Positions 1-9,380 of a DNA stretch of 64,000 nt are shown in pieces. The position numbers and the translations under genes were made by a program. The notes under the pieces were generated by a model. It had not been told where the DNA came from, did no database searches, and saw only the letters and a list, made by a program, of their open reading frames with translations. Position 1 is the stretch's first letter; each line of letters begins with the position of its first letter. The stretch lies in NCBI GenBank assembly GCA_905221605.1, contig CAJNDS010002451.1, positions 161,501-225,500 on the forward strand, written 5' to 3'. The stretch is from Symbiodinium natans (Eukaryota > Sar > Dinophyceae > Suessiales > Symbiodiniaceae).

Positions 1-5
1 AGCAT

Positions 6-1360
6 GTGGTTCAGTCCACAGACTCTTCAGCTTATCTCAACTTTGGATACCGCTCAGGGACACAGGTCGGCATTTGCAATCTGACTTGGGATTTTCCAGA
101 GCTTGTCTCTTTCATCAACCTTTGTTTGAGGCGAGCTTTCCCTGGGAAGAGTTGGGCTTCGGTTTGCGTGTCCCATAACTCTTTTGCAAAGCTACACAGT
201 GATTCAGGGAATTTGTACGGCTCTGAAAACCATGTGCTTTCTCTGGGCCAACATGTCGGTGGCCTTCTTTGGTTGGAGGGTGCATTGGAACAGCCCGCAC
301 CTCCCCCATCTTCCCAGTCCGTGGATTGCTCCGGCGGCCTGGTGAACATTCACGAAAAGCCTTTTTCTTTTAACCCACGTCTTCTTCATGGTTCTTCTGA
401 GTGGGTTGGAGATCGATGGGTGCTAATCGCGTACACCCCGCAAGTTTTCCAATCTGCGTCATCCGAAGAATTATTGCAGCTGCAGTCGCTATCTTTTCCA
501 TTCCCTGGGGCTGAGACCACATCTTCGGCGGCACTTTCACCATCGCCATCGCTAGTGCCTTTGGCGTCAGATACAAAGCTTTTCCTGGACCTCTGCTGTG
601 GCTCTTCGGCTCCTTTCTCCACGGCGGTACGTGCGCTGGGTATTCCTTGTCTTGCAGTTGATCCACTTTTTGGAGAAGGTTTGGACCTTCACGATGAGAC
701 TTTTGATAAACTTCTGGCCTTGGCTCACAATGAATTGGCACATGCTAGTCCACCCTGTGGCGAGTTTTCGCTGGTTAAGCTTCGAGAAGACGGTGGGCCT
801 CGGGCTATCCGCACTCCAGATGAGCCTTATGGCAGGTCTGATCTTACTGAGGCAGAGTCCGAACGCTTGCATACCAGCTTTACGTTGGCAACCCGTTGCA
901 TATCTCTGCTGCTGGCAGTGTTTGAGTCCGGTGGCCAAACCAGTCTTGAGCATCCCAGGAACTCTATGCTTTGGCTTTTGAAGGAGGCTCAGTTCTACCT
1001 AAACTCTGTGGCAGCTGATGTGGTCGTCACGTCCGCTTGCCAGTGGCAGCAGGATTGGTTTAAGCACTGGGCGTTTGCGACATCTCTTCGATCACTTCAG
1101 AGCCTGGCTGGCGTTTGCCCACATGGGAAGGATGCACACGCACAGATCTGGGGCGTCAAAGATGAGACTGGGCAGCATCTGTCTCGCTTGACTGCCGCGT
1201 ACCCGGAAAGTTTGGCCAACGCCTTCGCCCAGCAAGTTCTTCCTTTATTTACGCCGCTGCCAGACGCACACTTCGTTGTCTTGCAGGAATGTATGCAGCT
1301 GCTTCCACGCAAACCTATGTCAGCTTCCTTTCCATGTGCTACCCAGGATGGGGGGGGATC
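6..1360 (+). CDS. Retroelement polyprotein: 2OG-Fe(II) oxygenase-like domain plus C5-cytosine methyltransferase (partial)
   Basis: The frame is open from the window edge, so the true start lies outside; the ATG at 6 need not be the start. Residues ~55-145 show H64-x-D66, H128 and R137 with GGLLWLE between them, the spacing of a 2OG-Fe(II) dioxygenase double-stranded beta-helix. Residues ~190-375 form a Dcm-like C5-methyltransferase: DLCCGS (AdoMet loop, ~195), an acidic D219 after strand 2, ASPPC with candidate nucleophile C251, and LEHPRNS (motif VI-like) near 315. The conserved reading fades after residue ~430, where the RT frame takes over at a G-run (1350-1357). The expected role is cytosine methylation, possibly with an oxidising partner domain, during the element's life cycle. 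The oxygenase call is from motif spacing only. Confidence 0.68.
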
Positions 1361-3349
1361 TTTAGCATGCCAGATTGGTCCTCGCCACAGCCAGGAAAGG
1401 ATGATGTCCTACGTGAAGTACGCCACAAGCTGCATGCAAAGCTTTTGCAGCTTCGTGCTCCACAACGCCTCCGGGAGCATGTGGCAAATAATACAAACTC
1501 CCCGCTGTTCACTTCAGAGGAGGTTTTCGAATTGCGTGCAATTTGGGATGCGGTTTTGGCGCCATCTTCTGGTTTGGATTGGCAAGTTTCGGCTGGGCAG
1601 CCTTATTCTCTGTCAGCTTTGGAGGCTGTGGCATCCTTCATTTCTGATAAAGATGTGTCGCTATGGCCATGCTTGCATGAGGGGGTGCCGACAGGGTACC
1701 GTCGCAATATACCTGTGTCTGGGGTTCTGATTCCGCTTGAGTCAAACGACTTCGATCCACCACCTCTTCAACACTGCACGGGTAACTGGAGTGAGGCAGA
1801 AAAGGATCCGGAGTTGTTCCGTGATCTCATTGAGCAGGAGGTGGCTGCTGGCTTCTTGGAAGAGGTTGGTTCACTGGAGACGGCGCAGTCACGTTGGCCG
1901 AATCTCACTGCCGTGGGCAAGTGCAACATTGTCAAGCATCCTACTAAAGCTCCTCGCTTGATCATGGACAGTTCTATATCCAATACAAATGCTGGTTGCT
2001 ACATTCCGGAGCGCTACATGATGCCGTCTCTGCAGGATATTCGCGCATCATGGCCCCTCAGGGGAGATGATACAGATTTTCTGGCATTTGCTATGGACAT
2101 CAAGGGGGCACACAAAACAATACGAATACACCCTGAAGAGTGGGGTCTCAATATGCTGCAGCTGGCATCCATCTGCTTTGCATATAAATGCTGCCCTTTC
2201 GGTGCAGCGTTTTCAGCCTTTTGGTGGGCTAGGCTTTCAGCTTTCTTCATAAGGTTTCTGCATTTGCTGATTTTCTTGAAGCATTCCCTGTGCGCTTACG
2301 TGGATGAATTTTACATGGTTCAACCTTGCGAAGTGGCAGCTTTGACGTCATCGATGATCATTTCGGTGTGCCAGTGCTTCAATATTCCTCTCTCGTGGGC
2401 CAAATTACAGTTTGGTGCACGTGTGGTTTGGATAGGCTGGTCGTTTAACCTGCGCTCACACTCCTTTCATCTGCCATACGAGAAGCTTGAGAAATTGCAT
2501 ACAATGCTGTCGACACTGCTCAAAGGCGAGTTCACTACGCGGCATGAATTGGAGATCGTTGCCGGTTATTTGCAGTGGGTTTTCCAGATGCACAAACTGC
2601 TTAAGCCTTGGTTGTCATGTTTGTACGATGACATGCGTCGTCCAGTTGCAACTTCATACTCCGTGGAGCCTTCACAGTGGATTGAGTTCATTTCATGCAT
2701 TTCAGATGACCTTCTGATCCAGCGGCAGTTACCTGGCGCGGCGCTCCCTCTGGGTGGTCGTCTCCTTTCGGTGAAACATCAGGCCTTGCGCAGCAAAGCA
2801 GATCTACGACGTGTTGGTATTTCACCAAAGCGTATCTGGCTTCGCATAACCAATCCTGCGTCATCCAAGCGTCGACTTTCGCATCAATCAAGGGTCTTCC
2901 TGCGATACTGGCAGCAATGGGCGCAGATGCCTTTCTTTTCTCGCCCCCTGGCTATGCCGCCTCGCTGGCTCCCAGACACTTTCGCTGCAGATGCCTGCGC
3001 TTCTGGCAACAAGATTGGGATTGGCGGTTTCATCAAGATGGGCGATGCACCTGCAGTGTGGTTTTCTGAGGTATTCAGCCTTCGTTCTCTTCAGAAACTG
3101 ATCTCTGATCTACCGTCAGTTGCACAAGAGGCCATCACGTGCTGGGAGACTTTGGCCCAAATGGGGCTTGTTCTTCTTTTGGCTTCATGCTTTCCTGGCG
3201 GACGACTTAAGATCTGTGTACCTTCTTGGTGTGACAATACTGGGGCGTCCCCTGGCTTTCTTTGCGCAAAAGCTTTCGCTTCTTTCTTGGCATACTGGCA
3301 TTTCTCTGGATGTTCATCACGTTGCTGGTTTCGAAAACACTATTGCTGA
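1289..3349 (+). CDS. Reverse transcriptase / RNase H of DIRS-like element, YVDE active site
   Basis: The frame overlaps the methyltransferase frame (-1 relative) and probably belongs to the same polyprotein. Residues ~205-390 carry RT motifs: PRLIMD (fingers), FAMDIKGAHK with catalytic D270 (motif A), PFGAAFSAFWW (motif B), AYVDEFYMV near 336-344 (motif C), then WIGWSF. The second catalytic Asp of motif C is Glu (codon GAA), which should cripple polymerisation. RNase H follows: AADA with D568, QEAITCWE with E614 or E620, and CDNTG with D649. The frame is lost at about 3240-3262, and the RNase H end continues in another frame. DIRS-type RT/RNase H is the best family match. Confidence 0.75.
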   Translation: MYAAASTQTYVSFLSMCYPGWGGIFSMPDWSSPQPGKDDVLREVRHKLHAKLLQLRAPQRLREHVANNTNSPLFTSEEVFELRAIWDAVLAPSSGLDWQVSAGQPYSLSALEAVASFISDKDVSLWPCLHEGVPTGYRRNIPVSGVLIPLESNDFDPPPLQHCTGNWSEAEKDPELFRDLIEQEVAAGFLEEVGSLETAQSRWPNLTAVGKCNIVKHPTKAPRLIMDSSISNTNAGCYIPERYMMPSLQDIRASWPLRGDDTDFLAFAMDIKGAHKTIRIHPEEWGLNMLQLASICFAYKCCPFGAAFSAFWWARLSAFFIRFLHLLIFLKHSLCAYVDEFYMVQPCEVAALTSSMIISVCQCFNIPLSWAKLQFGARVVWIGWSFNLRSHSFHLPYEKLEKLHTMLSTLLKGEFTTRHELEIVAGYLQWVFQMHKLLKPWLSCLYDDMRRPVATSYSVEPSQWIEFISCISDDLLIQRQLPGAALPLGGRLLSVKHQALRSKADLRRVGISPKRIWLRITNPASSKRRLSHQSRVFLRYWQQWAQMPFFSRPLAMPPRWLPDTFAADACASGNKIGIGGFIKMGDAPAVWFSEVFSLRSLQKLISDLPSVAQEAITCWETLAQMGLVLLLASCFPGGRLKICVPSWCDNTGASPGFLCAKAFASFLAYWHFSGCSSRCWFRKHYC

Positions 3350-3515
3350 TCATCTGTCACGGTGGATGGAAGGAGAGGAGCTGCCATCTGGTTTTTCATT
3401 GGATGATCGTTTTCGGCTTTCATGGGAAATGCTTTGGCATTTCAAACCTGATGTTCGCATCTGGCCTGAGTCACACGGGCTTCTTTGGCAACCGCAATCT
3501 TTTGCTTTTTCTTGA
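3243..3515 (+). pseudogene. C-terminal RNase H segment in shifted frame
   Basis: In a different frame from the RT ORF, this stretch reads LDVHHVAGFENTIADHLSRW, the classical end of retroelement RNase H (HH-x-x-G-x-x-N-x-x-A-D-x-L-S-R). It directly continues the RNase H whose CDNTG motif lies at about 3230 in the other frame. The element therefore carries an indel at about 3240-3262 that also removes around ten residues relative to typical family members. After LSRW there is a short tail ending in a stop at 3513-3515. Confidence 0.7.
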
Positions 3516-3606
3516 TTGCAAAGCAGTCAGATCGGCAGCCACTTCAGTGGTTGGGTTCAATGTTTAGCGTCTGCTCTTTCTGACTTGTGGTGGCAGTTAC
3601 ACTTTT

Positions 3607-3774
3607 GGGGTTGGCACTCGACACCTTCAGCTTCAGCTTGCATATTTAGCTTTCATCTTGATTCCAGATTCTTGCTGCCCGCCACCACTCGTCAAAAAGA
3701 AAGGGACTTGTGCGAGAGCTCTGCAGGTTTTATCTTAGCTTGCTGGTGCTTAGAAATAGGGGTCGGGTAGAACT
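3607..3774 (+). repeat. Direct repeat copy 1 (B1-like)
   Basis: 168 bp, identical by eye to 4003-4170. It starts GGGGTTGGCACTCG and ends GGGTCGGGTAGAACT, and begins about 90 bp after the RNase H frame ends. It could be B1 of a split direct repeat, or the left copy of a solo terminal repeat. Confidence 0.8.
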
Positions 3775-4002
3775 GTTCGTGTGTTTACTCACAGATGTTT
3801 TACACGACGCCTTTTCATGCACTTTGGGGTATCTTTGCTTCCTATTTCTTAGCACCAGCTGCTCGAACATGTCATGCGCTTGGTGTCCAGTTCAAAGCAC
3901 CCACCTCTCCCTCCCTTGGGTTCTGTATTTTAGCTTTAAGCTTTGCCTTCGCTTTACGCTGTGGTCCTTCTTTCCCGGTTCGTTTCCCTTCGGTTGGGGG
4001 GG

Positions 4003-4170
4003 GGGGTTGGCACTCGACACCTTCAGCTTCAGCTTGCATATTTAGCTTTCATCTTGATTCCAGATTCTTGCTGCCCGCCACCACTCGTCAAAAAGAAAGG
4101 GACTTGTGCGAGAGCTCTGCAGGTTTTATCTTAGCTTGCTGGTGCTTAGAAATAGGGGTCGGGTAGAACT
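4003..4170 (+). repeat. Direct repeat copy 2 (B2-like)
   Basis: Second copy of the 168-bp repeat. The 228 bp between the copies (3775-4002) would be the A2 block of a PAT-type end. Immediately after it lies a short perfect hairpin (GGTGCT-AAA-AGCACC at 4174-4188). Confidence 0.8.
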
Positions 4171-4188
4171 CGCTGGTGCTAAAAGCAC

Positions 4189-4533
4189 CCGGGCCGCTTG
4201 CCCTGCGCTGCTATGTTGCTCCACCCCAACCCCCCTGCTTATTCTCATTTCGGGTTTAGGGTTCTACCCCCCCCAACCCCCCTAACAAGGGGGGCCCTTG
4301 CTCTCAGCCAGATGGGCAGCAAAAACGTAGGGGGGTATCGATTGGCCCCTGCTTTTTGTAGGCCTGCCGGGAGGGTCTCCAAGAGGCCACCCCCGTAGCC
4401 GATGGTCGTCGCTTTGGGGTGATACTATACCAGGAGGCTTTACCCTCCCTGGCCCGCAGATTCGTCTTCGGTTCACGGCTTAGCCCTGCCCGGAAGGCTC
4501 GGGCGCCCATGCATATGGTCAGCGCCCTCGCCA
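4189..4533. other. GC-rich spacer, no gene seen
   Basis: GC-rich sequence with short runs of C and G. I see no coding or RNA gene signal. It separates the retroelement end from the first telomere-like tract. Confidence 0.5.
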
Positions 4534-4644
4534 GTTTAGGGTTTAGGGTTTAGGGTTTAGGGTTTAGGGCGTTTAGGGTTTAGGGTTTAGGGTTTAGGGT
4601 TTAGGGTTTAGGGTTTCGGGTTTGGGGTTTAGGGTTTAGGGTTT
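4534..4644 (+). repeat. (TTTAGGG)n telomere-like tract
   Basis: About 15 copies of the plant/dinoflagellate-type telomere heptamer on the + strand, with a few variants (GCGTTTAGGG, TTTCGGG, TTTGGGG). It is interstitial, flanked on both sides by retroelement sequence. Confidence 0.95.
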
Positions 4645-5006
4645 CGCGTCTTTTCCCAAATGGTGCATTCAATTTCCGGGGGCTGTAGTTCTTGCGGTGG
4701 ACGGCATGCTTGCTGCAAAGGCGGATCTTCGGCCCGCTTATTGCAGGCCGACCAACAAACACCCACCCCGCGCCGTTCACGAGGCGGCCCAACCACCCAA
4801 ACCTATTCCTTTTAGGGTTTAGGGCCTAAACTTTAAAATATACATATATCTTTAGAAGAGGATGGAATATTCCCCTCAAACGCTTTTTGTCGGTAAAATG
4901 GAGGGGCGCCAAAAACCATCGAATTCAGCACTAAAAAATCGCATTTTTAATTGCGGGTCTGGCAAATCCTGGGCTTCCGGCTTTTCGGGAGTCTTTTTGA
5001 AGCCTT

Positions 5007-5640
5007 TTGGTGGCGCTTCAAGCAGAACTCCGAGCCAACCAAGAGGCCACCATCAGCACCATCAGGGGGGACCTGCAGCAAGCTGTTGGCGGGGTCCAGC
5101 GCGAAATGGTGGATAGGATCGCCACAGTTGAGACGGAGGTCACCAAGCAACTGAAGACCACGCTCCAGCTCCTGCAGGAGCTCACCACGAAGCAGGACAA
5201 GCACAAGGAGGGGCTGGACAAGCTCGATGAGGGGCAGCATGTCTTGGAGGAGAAGTTTGGGACGATGAGCGTGCAGTACAAAGACCTCGTCGAGCGGGTG
5301 GAGAAACTTGAAAGCAAAGGATTCCAAGGGGGGCTGTCGGCCCAAAGCACGACGACTACTGAGCCGGACGGCCTGGGGGGCAAACGAGTCCCTGCTCTGA
5401 TAGTGGGAGGCTGGAACGATGACACACCAGCGGGGGAAGCAATCGAGAAAGCTACCCGTGCCCTGCAACAACTCCAAGTAGATTTGGACTACCGCAACAT
5501 GTTCGTGCCCGGGGTCCGACGTGGTTTTGGGCTGATTCCCTTGAAGGGCGCGAGAGAGGGGGAGAATGCAGAGGACTACAGGCAGCGCATCCAGGGGGCG
5601 GTCACCAAAATCCGCAATGCGAAGCTGCAGACGGCACACC
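5007..5640 (+). CDS. LINE-type ORF, N-terminal part: coiled coil and RRM-like domain
   Basis: The first ~105 residues are a charged heptad-rich coiled coil (many E, K, Q, L). Residues ~128-200 read VPALIVGGWNDDTP...FVPGVRRGFGLIPL, an RRM-like fold as seen in non-LTR retrotransposon nucleic-acid-binding proteins. After about 5640 the frame departs, and the natural continuation is in another frame (next entry). The frame is open upstream too, so the ATG at 5007 is arbitrary. Likely role: RNA binding by a LINE ORF1 or ORF2 N-terminus. The family call rests on architecture plus the endonuclease-like segment that follows. Confidence 0.5.
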
Positions 5641-5946
5641 CGAGAGGACACGGGCCAACCCCGCTACATGTTCCTCGCGGTCTCGCAGCCTCCAGAGCGA
5701 AGACGCCGGGCCAAGCTTGCGGCCAAGGTCAAACGATGCGTATTGGAGCTCGGCGGGGAGCACGGGCACTTCGGCGCAGTCTGGTACCGGGGGCTTCGCG
5801 TATCCTCAGCCTCGATGCCCATGAACGACGGAGCCGTGGCAGCTGGAGGAGGATGGGTGGATGTCGCGCTGATGGCTAGGGGGCTGAAGCTCACGCAAGA
5901 TGCTGTCAAGCAGCAGTGGGAGGGGCTGGCCAGCAGCCTTAAGTGA
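5640..5946 (+). pseudogene. LINE ORF continuation after frameshift
   Basis: The reading PRYMFLAVSQPPERRRRA, then KLAAKVKRCVLELGG and WVDVALMARGL, continues the RRM-like region of the preceding frame. It ends with QQWEGLASSLK and a stop at 5944-5946. An indel between about 5600 and 5650 splits what was one ORF. The basic patch ERRRRAKLAAKVKR fits nucleic-acid binding. Confidence 0.5.
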
Positions 5947-6003
5947 GAAACAGGACGGACAGCCAAGAGCCGGTTTCACCTCAAAGTTGGGGACAATGGC
6001 ACC

Positions 6004-6480
6004 CGACTTGCACTGAATTTTCTCGCCTGGAACACTGGGGGGGCCGGGAGTACCAAAATCCTCGACGTCCTCCAGATGCTCGCGGGGGAGAACTTGTTGC
6101 AATGCACGCTCTCCAAACCTATGGTCGTAGCCCTCCAAGAGGTTATCTGCGACACGGGGACCCATGTCGAGAGCTCGAAAACTTGGACGCTTGTCATGGG
6201 CAAGACGGACAGAGAGTGGAGAGGAGAAGGCATTGCGTACACCACCAAACACTACCACCACACACACACAGAACCATGAAGGTGCGCTCACTGTGATTCT
6301 CTCTGGGGGAAATGTACCCACCGTACCGCTTGAAGCAGCAGTGCAAGCCGCCGCGACACGTGCTGATGTGGAGTCATCTCACCTCCCGCCACGCCACCTT
6401 GGAGCAGACCCAACAGCTGCTGGCAACATGGGGGGACAGCTGGGCCATGCAGCTGACCAACACACAACCCAGCACCTCCA
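6004..6480 (+). pseudogene. Degenerate AP-endonuclease-like (EEP) domain of a LINE
   Basis: LNFLAWNTGG near 6010-6045 matches the WN-x-x-G opening of exonuclease-endonuclease-phosphatase domains. VVALQEV near 6125-6145 supplies the catalytic Glu of the QE motif. REWRGEGIAY follows, then stops and frame changes. A later frame reads HATLEQTQQLLATW (about 6390-6435), a typical mid-domain helix. At least two frameshifts make it non-functional. No RT follows, so this is a 5' LINE fragment. The 3' part of a possibly related LINE is at 54951-56045. Confidence 0.5.
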
Positions 6481-6486
6481 GCGACA

Positions 6487-6803
6487 GTGAAACAAACCCA
6501 CCGAAGGGCCAAACCCGGCAAGCGCAAGGAGACCGCGTGCCAGCAGCCACCCGCCAAGCCGACCCAGCCCACCGCCCGCGGACCCACTACACGACAGCTG
6601 CGGCTGAGAAAGGCAAAGGGGAGGCCACGCCCAAACCCAGACCCCCCCAACCGCCGGCCGACGACGACACGCCGTCGCCAAAGCAGCAGGGGGAAGACCA
6701 GCCGGCAGGGCCGTCCCATTGGTACATGAGGGAAGGGGAAACAATGGAGGATTTGGCTCAAGCTTTCGGCTCAACCCCGGTGCCTTTGGTCGGGAGTTGG
6801 TAG
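6487..6803 (+). CDS. Low-complexity basic/Pro-rich frame ending in a LysM-like motif
   Basis: Continuous with the frame after the endonuclease remnant. It is rich in Q, P, T, K and R. The last ~35 residues read WYMREGETMEDLAQAFGS, resembling a LysM repeat (Y-x-V-x-x-G-D-T-x-x-x-I-A-x-x-F). The motif is single and short, so chance is possible. Stop at 6801-6803. Function unknown. Confidence 0.25.
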
Positions 6804-7504
6804 CTGTCAACGAGCCTGGGGCCCAAATCTGCGTGGGGGAATAGGCCCGTGGACCCGTGGACGAATCCCAGCTTGTCCAACTTGTGCCATGGCTGAGTTT
6901 AGGGTGTTCGCCTCCCTTCTGTCTCCCGGTCAGGAACCGTCGGGGGTTCGCCTCCGTTGCAAGGGTGCGATGCATCCTAGGCTAGTCTCAGTTGGCGGGA
7001 CGCAAGTTCCGGAGCGGGGGGCAATTTCTGGGTGGGGGCTCACCTCCAGGAAAGCTGTGCGTGGTCCCCGCGACAAATTGAGGGGACAAAACCCTGTTGC
7101 GCTAGTTAACGTCCAGCCCAGAGAAGGTGAGTTGAAGGCCCCCCGCCCCCAGGCCTTGGGGGTTCTCCTCCCTGCCAAGTGCATTGGGGCGGGCAGCAAC
7201 ACAGGAGGCCTAGCATTGTATCAAGTTGAGACGCTGGGGGTTGACCATTCAGAGTCCCTCCATGTGATGGCATAGGTCCTGTAGCCTGTAGTAACCAAGG
7301 CTTTCTTTTCTCACCTCATTTTTCCTGTGGGATTTTGGGCTCAGCACGGGCCTGGAAAGCGCCCGGTAAGCAGTGCCGTAGGCAAGCACGCCTAGTCACA
7401 ACGACTCTGGGTGTGTAGGCTGTAGGTGTCAAAACCCTTTTCCCCAGGCCTGGCTCAAGGTAGCCACCCGGGTTTCTTAGGATTGCCGTTTCGGCGGCCG
7501 CGCT
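6804..7504. other. Spacer without recognised gene
   Basis: GC-rich sequence with open frames that show no recognisable domain. One + frame, 6889-7275, is open but of ambiguous coding quality. No repeat or RNA was recognised. Confidence 0.4.
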
Positions 7505-7524
7505 TTGCGCTTTGAGAAGAAACA

Positions 7525-8199
7525 ATGGAGGAGGCGATGGCCAGGTGGGCCAGAAACAAACACGAAGGGAGGGGGGAGCAGAGAACCCGGAACAGGGAGC
7601 AAAAAGCCCAGCGTGCCAAAGAGCGCAAAAGGGCGCAGCGCGAAGCAGCAGCCAAGCTACGAGAGCAGCCCACCGACGCACCGCCCGACCAACCAACAGA
7701 CTGGGCCGACCTCCTAAACAGGCACAAGCAACCGAGGGGGACGTGGGGCCAACCAACGCAGCAGCAGCAACAGCAGCGCCACCAACAGCCACCACACTCC
7801 CAGCAGGGGGCCGGCGCACCACACCAGCGCACAGGAGGAAAAGGGGGACAAGCACCGCGCTCGCCGGACCAGCGGGAGCAACCCCACCGCGGCACAAACG
7901 ACGAGAGTGAGAGCACAGAAACCCACTGGAGCAGCAGCGACGACGACGAGGAGGACGAAGACGAGGAAGAGGAGACAGGCTGCACACCCAACACCGCCAC
8001 GCCGCAGCAACCAGCAACGGGAGGGGGGGGAGTGGCTGAGGCAGGGGGGGGGCAACAACCGCCGCGGCAGCAATCGCAACCGACATGCGCCCGAGAAACA
8101 GCAGAGAGGAAGACGAGAGCCCCCGTTGCTGCCCATCGCCAGGGAAGCCCAGATCGTGTTCCGGCTGGGCCAAAAGGGGGTGTGCGTATGGGAATTTGA
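7525..8199 (+). CDS. Hypothetical charged low-complexity protein
   Basis: A 224-residue frame. The N-terminus is a strongly basic helix-forming stretch (MARWARNKHEGRGEQ...KERKRAQREAAAKL). Then come Q-rich and P-rich parts and an acidic run (SSDDDEEDEDEEEE) near residues 132-145. No catalytic motif is visible. It could be the disordered N-terminus of a retroelement gag/ORF1, because it sits between LINE remnants and other low-complexity frames. It could equally be an artefact of GC-rich sequence, since other frames here are also open. Confidence 0.25.
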   Translation: MEEAMARWARNKHEGRGEQRTRNREQKAQRAKERKRAQREAAAKLREQPTDAPPDQPTDWADLLNRHKQPRGTWGQPTQQQQQQRHQQPPHSQQGAGAPHQRTGGKGGQAPRSPDQREQPHRGTNDESESTETHWSSSDDDEEDEDEEEETGCTPNTATPQQPATGGGGVAEAGGGQQPPRQQSQPTCARETAERKTRAPVAAHRQGSPDRVPAGPKGGVRMGI

Positions 8200-8324
8200 A
8201 GTCCTCCCACACAGCAAGACCATTCCTGGGGGGCAAAGGGGGGTCAGCACCCCAGGGCAAGGACCAACCCCCCCCATCCCCATCGCGGTCCGTGGTCAAC
8301 TAAGAAAGGTGCGGGGGAGGATGT

Positions 8325-8540
8325 GTGGGTGATGGCAGTGGTTGCATATCAAGCCCACAAGGAGGGGGACAAAGCGAGAGGCCAGACGGTACAGCTGCAG
8401 CAGGGACAACTGGCGAGGGTGGACCCGCACATATACAAAGCGGCTCGCGTCACGCCACTACCACCACTCACTCGCCCCAACTACCAAGTTGGAGGGTCCT
8501 CCGGTTCGGGACACCCCCCAAGGCCAGAGCAGCGGCCACC

Positions 8541-8579
<39 letters not shown>

Positions 8580-9380
8580 CCAGCAGCAGCAGCAGCAGCA
8601 CCACCACCACCACCACCACCACCACCACCACCACCACCACAACACCAGCAGTCCCAGTCTCCACCTTCCACGAAACCAGAACCACCAGAAGCGGAGGCAG
8701 AGGAGCCAGAGGATGTAGCGATGGTCCAAAAAGCCAGGGGCAGAGGCAGAAGGGGGGGCAGACACGGCGGTGGCAACCATAACTCACGAAAAAGGCGGGG
8801 GCCAGAGCCAGCAACAAGCCGACCAGCCAAGCGCGCTAACACAGATGGCCGCGCAAGGGCGGCCACCACGGCAGCCTCATACATGCAAGCAGCGATGGAA
8901 ATCCTGACGGAACAAGCAAAAATGGCCGCGGAGGGTGACGAGGAGGAGGCGGAGGGGGGCTGGGATGAAAGCAGCCAACACCTGGAGGCGGCGCTGCAAT
9001 GCTTAAGGAGGGTGGGGCAGGTAGACGAGGGGGGCGAACAACAAGACAGCGACGGCAGCCACCAAGCAAACAACACCGCCCATGTGCCTCTCCCTCACGG
9101 CGGTGCGGGGAGGACATGCCCCAACCGCGCCGGGAACCGCAGCCGGGGGGAGGAAGGCTATGGCAGCAGCAGCAGCAGCACAGCCAGAGCCATACCCGTT
9201 CCCCCCCATCACAAACAACCCTATACCGAAAGGACGGCAGCCCAGCACCAAGACAAGCCCCCAAACACCACCGAGCACCGAGGACCCGGGGAGGGGACCA
9301 CAACCTGGGAAGAGGTGGCGCGCCTAGCAAGGCAGGTGGGCAGGGGTGGGGGGGGCTATGCAGGAGCGTTGAGGTCGTGA
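8325..9380 (+). CDS. Hypothetical Ala/Pro/Gly-rich protein with triplet-repeat core
   Basis: A 351-residue frame. The first ~65 residues are unremarkable, then a poly-Ala and poly-Pro block is encoded by CAG and CAC triplet runs (8549-8641). A glutamate-rich linker, a basic RGRGRRGGRHGGG patch (RGG-like) and a predicted helix (SYMQAAMEILTEQAKMAAEG) follow. The RGG and helical parts are the best evidence for real coding. There is no known family. A retroelement gag-like role is only a guess. The opposite strand and the +1 frame are also open because of composition. Confidence 0.3.
8549..8641 (+). repeat. (CAG)n then (CAC)n triplet arrays
   Basis: About 11 CAG units, an interruption, 6 more CAG units, then about 14 CAC (ACC) units in direct succession. 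In the 351-residue frame these encode poly-Ala then poly-Pro. In other frames they give poly-Gln and poly-His. Confidence 0.95.

Larger units (their letters stand above)
1..4170 (+). mobile_element. DIRS/PAT-like retroelement, 3' part, degenerate
   Basis: Open frames for a 2OG-oxygenase-like domain, a cytosine methyltransferase, a reverse transcriptase and an RNase H follow each other on the + strand and are succeeded by a 168-bp direct repeat pair. A direct repeat flanking a short unique block after the ORFs resembles the B1-A2-B2 end of split-direct-repeat (PAT/Ngaro) tyrosine-recombinase retrotransposons. The A1 repeat, gag and any recombinase would lie left of the window and are not seen. 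Retrotransposons carrying C5 methyltransferases are known from dinoflagellates. The copy is probably dead: the RT catalytic motif reads YVDE and the RNase H is frameshifted. The PAT assignment is inference. Confidence 0.65.

Noticed and set aside
3607-4170. Long terminal repeats of a Gypsy/Copia element
   Set aside because: Both copies lie on the same side of the ORFs and no integrase is seen; split direct repeat fits better.
4174-4188. Rho-independent terminator hairpin
   Set aside because: Perfect but very short stem without a T run, and not a bacterial sequence.
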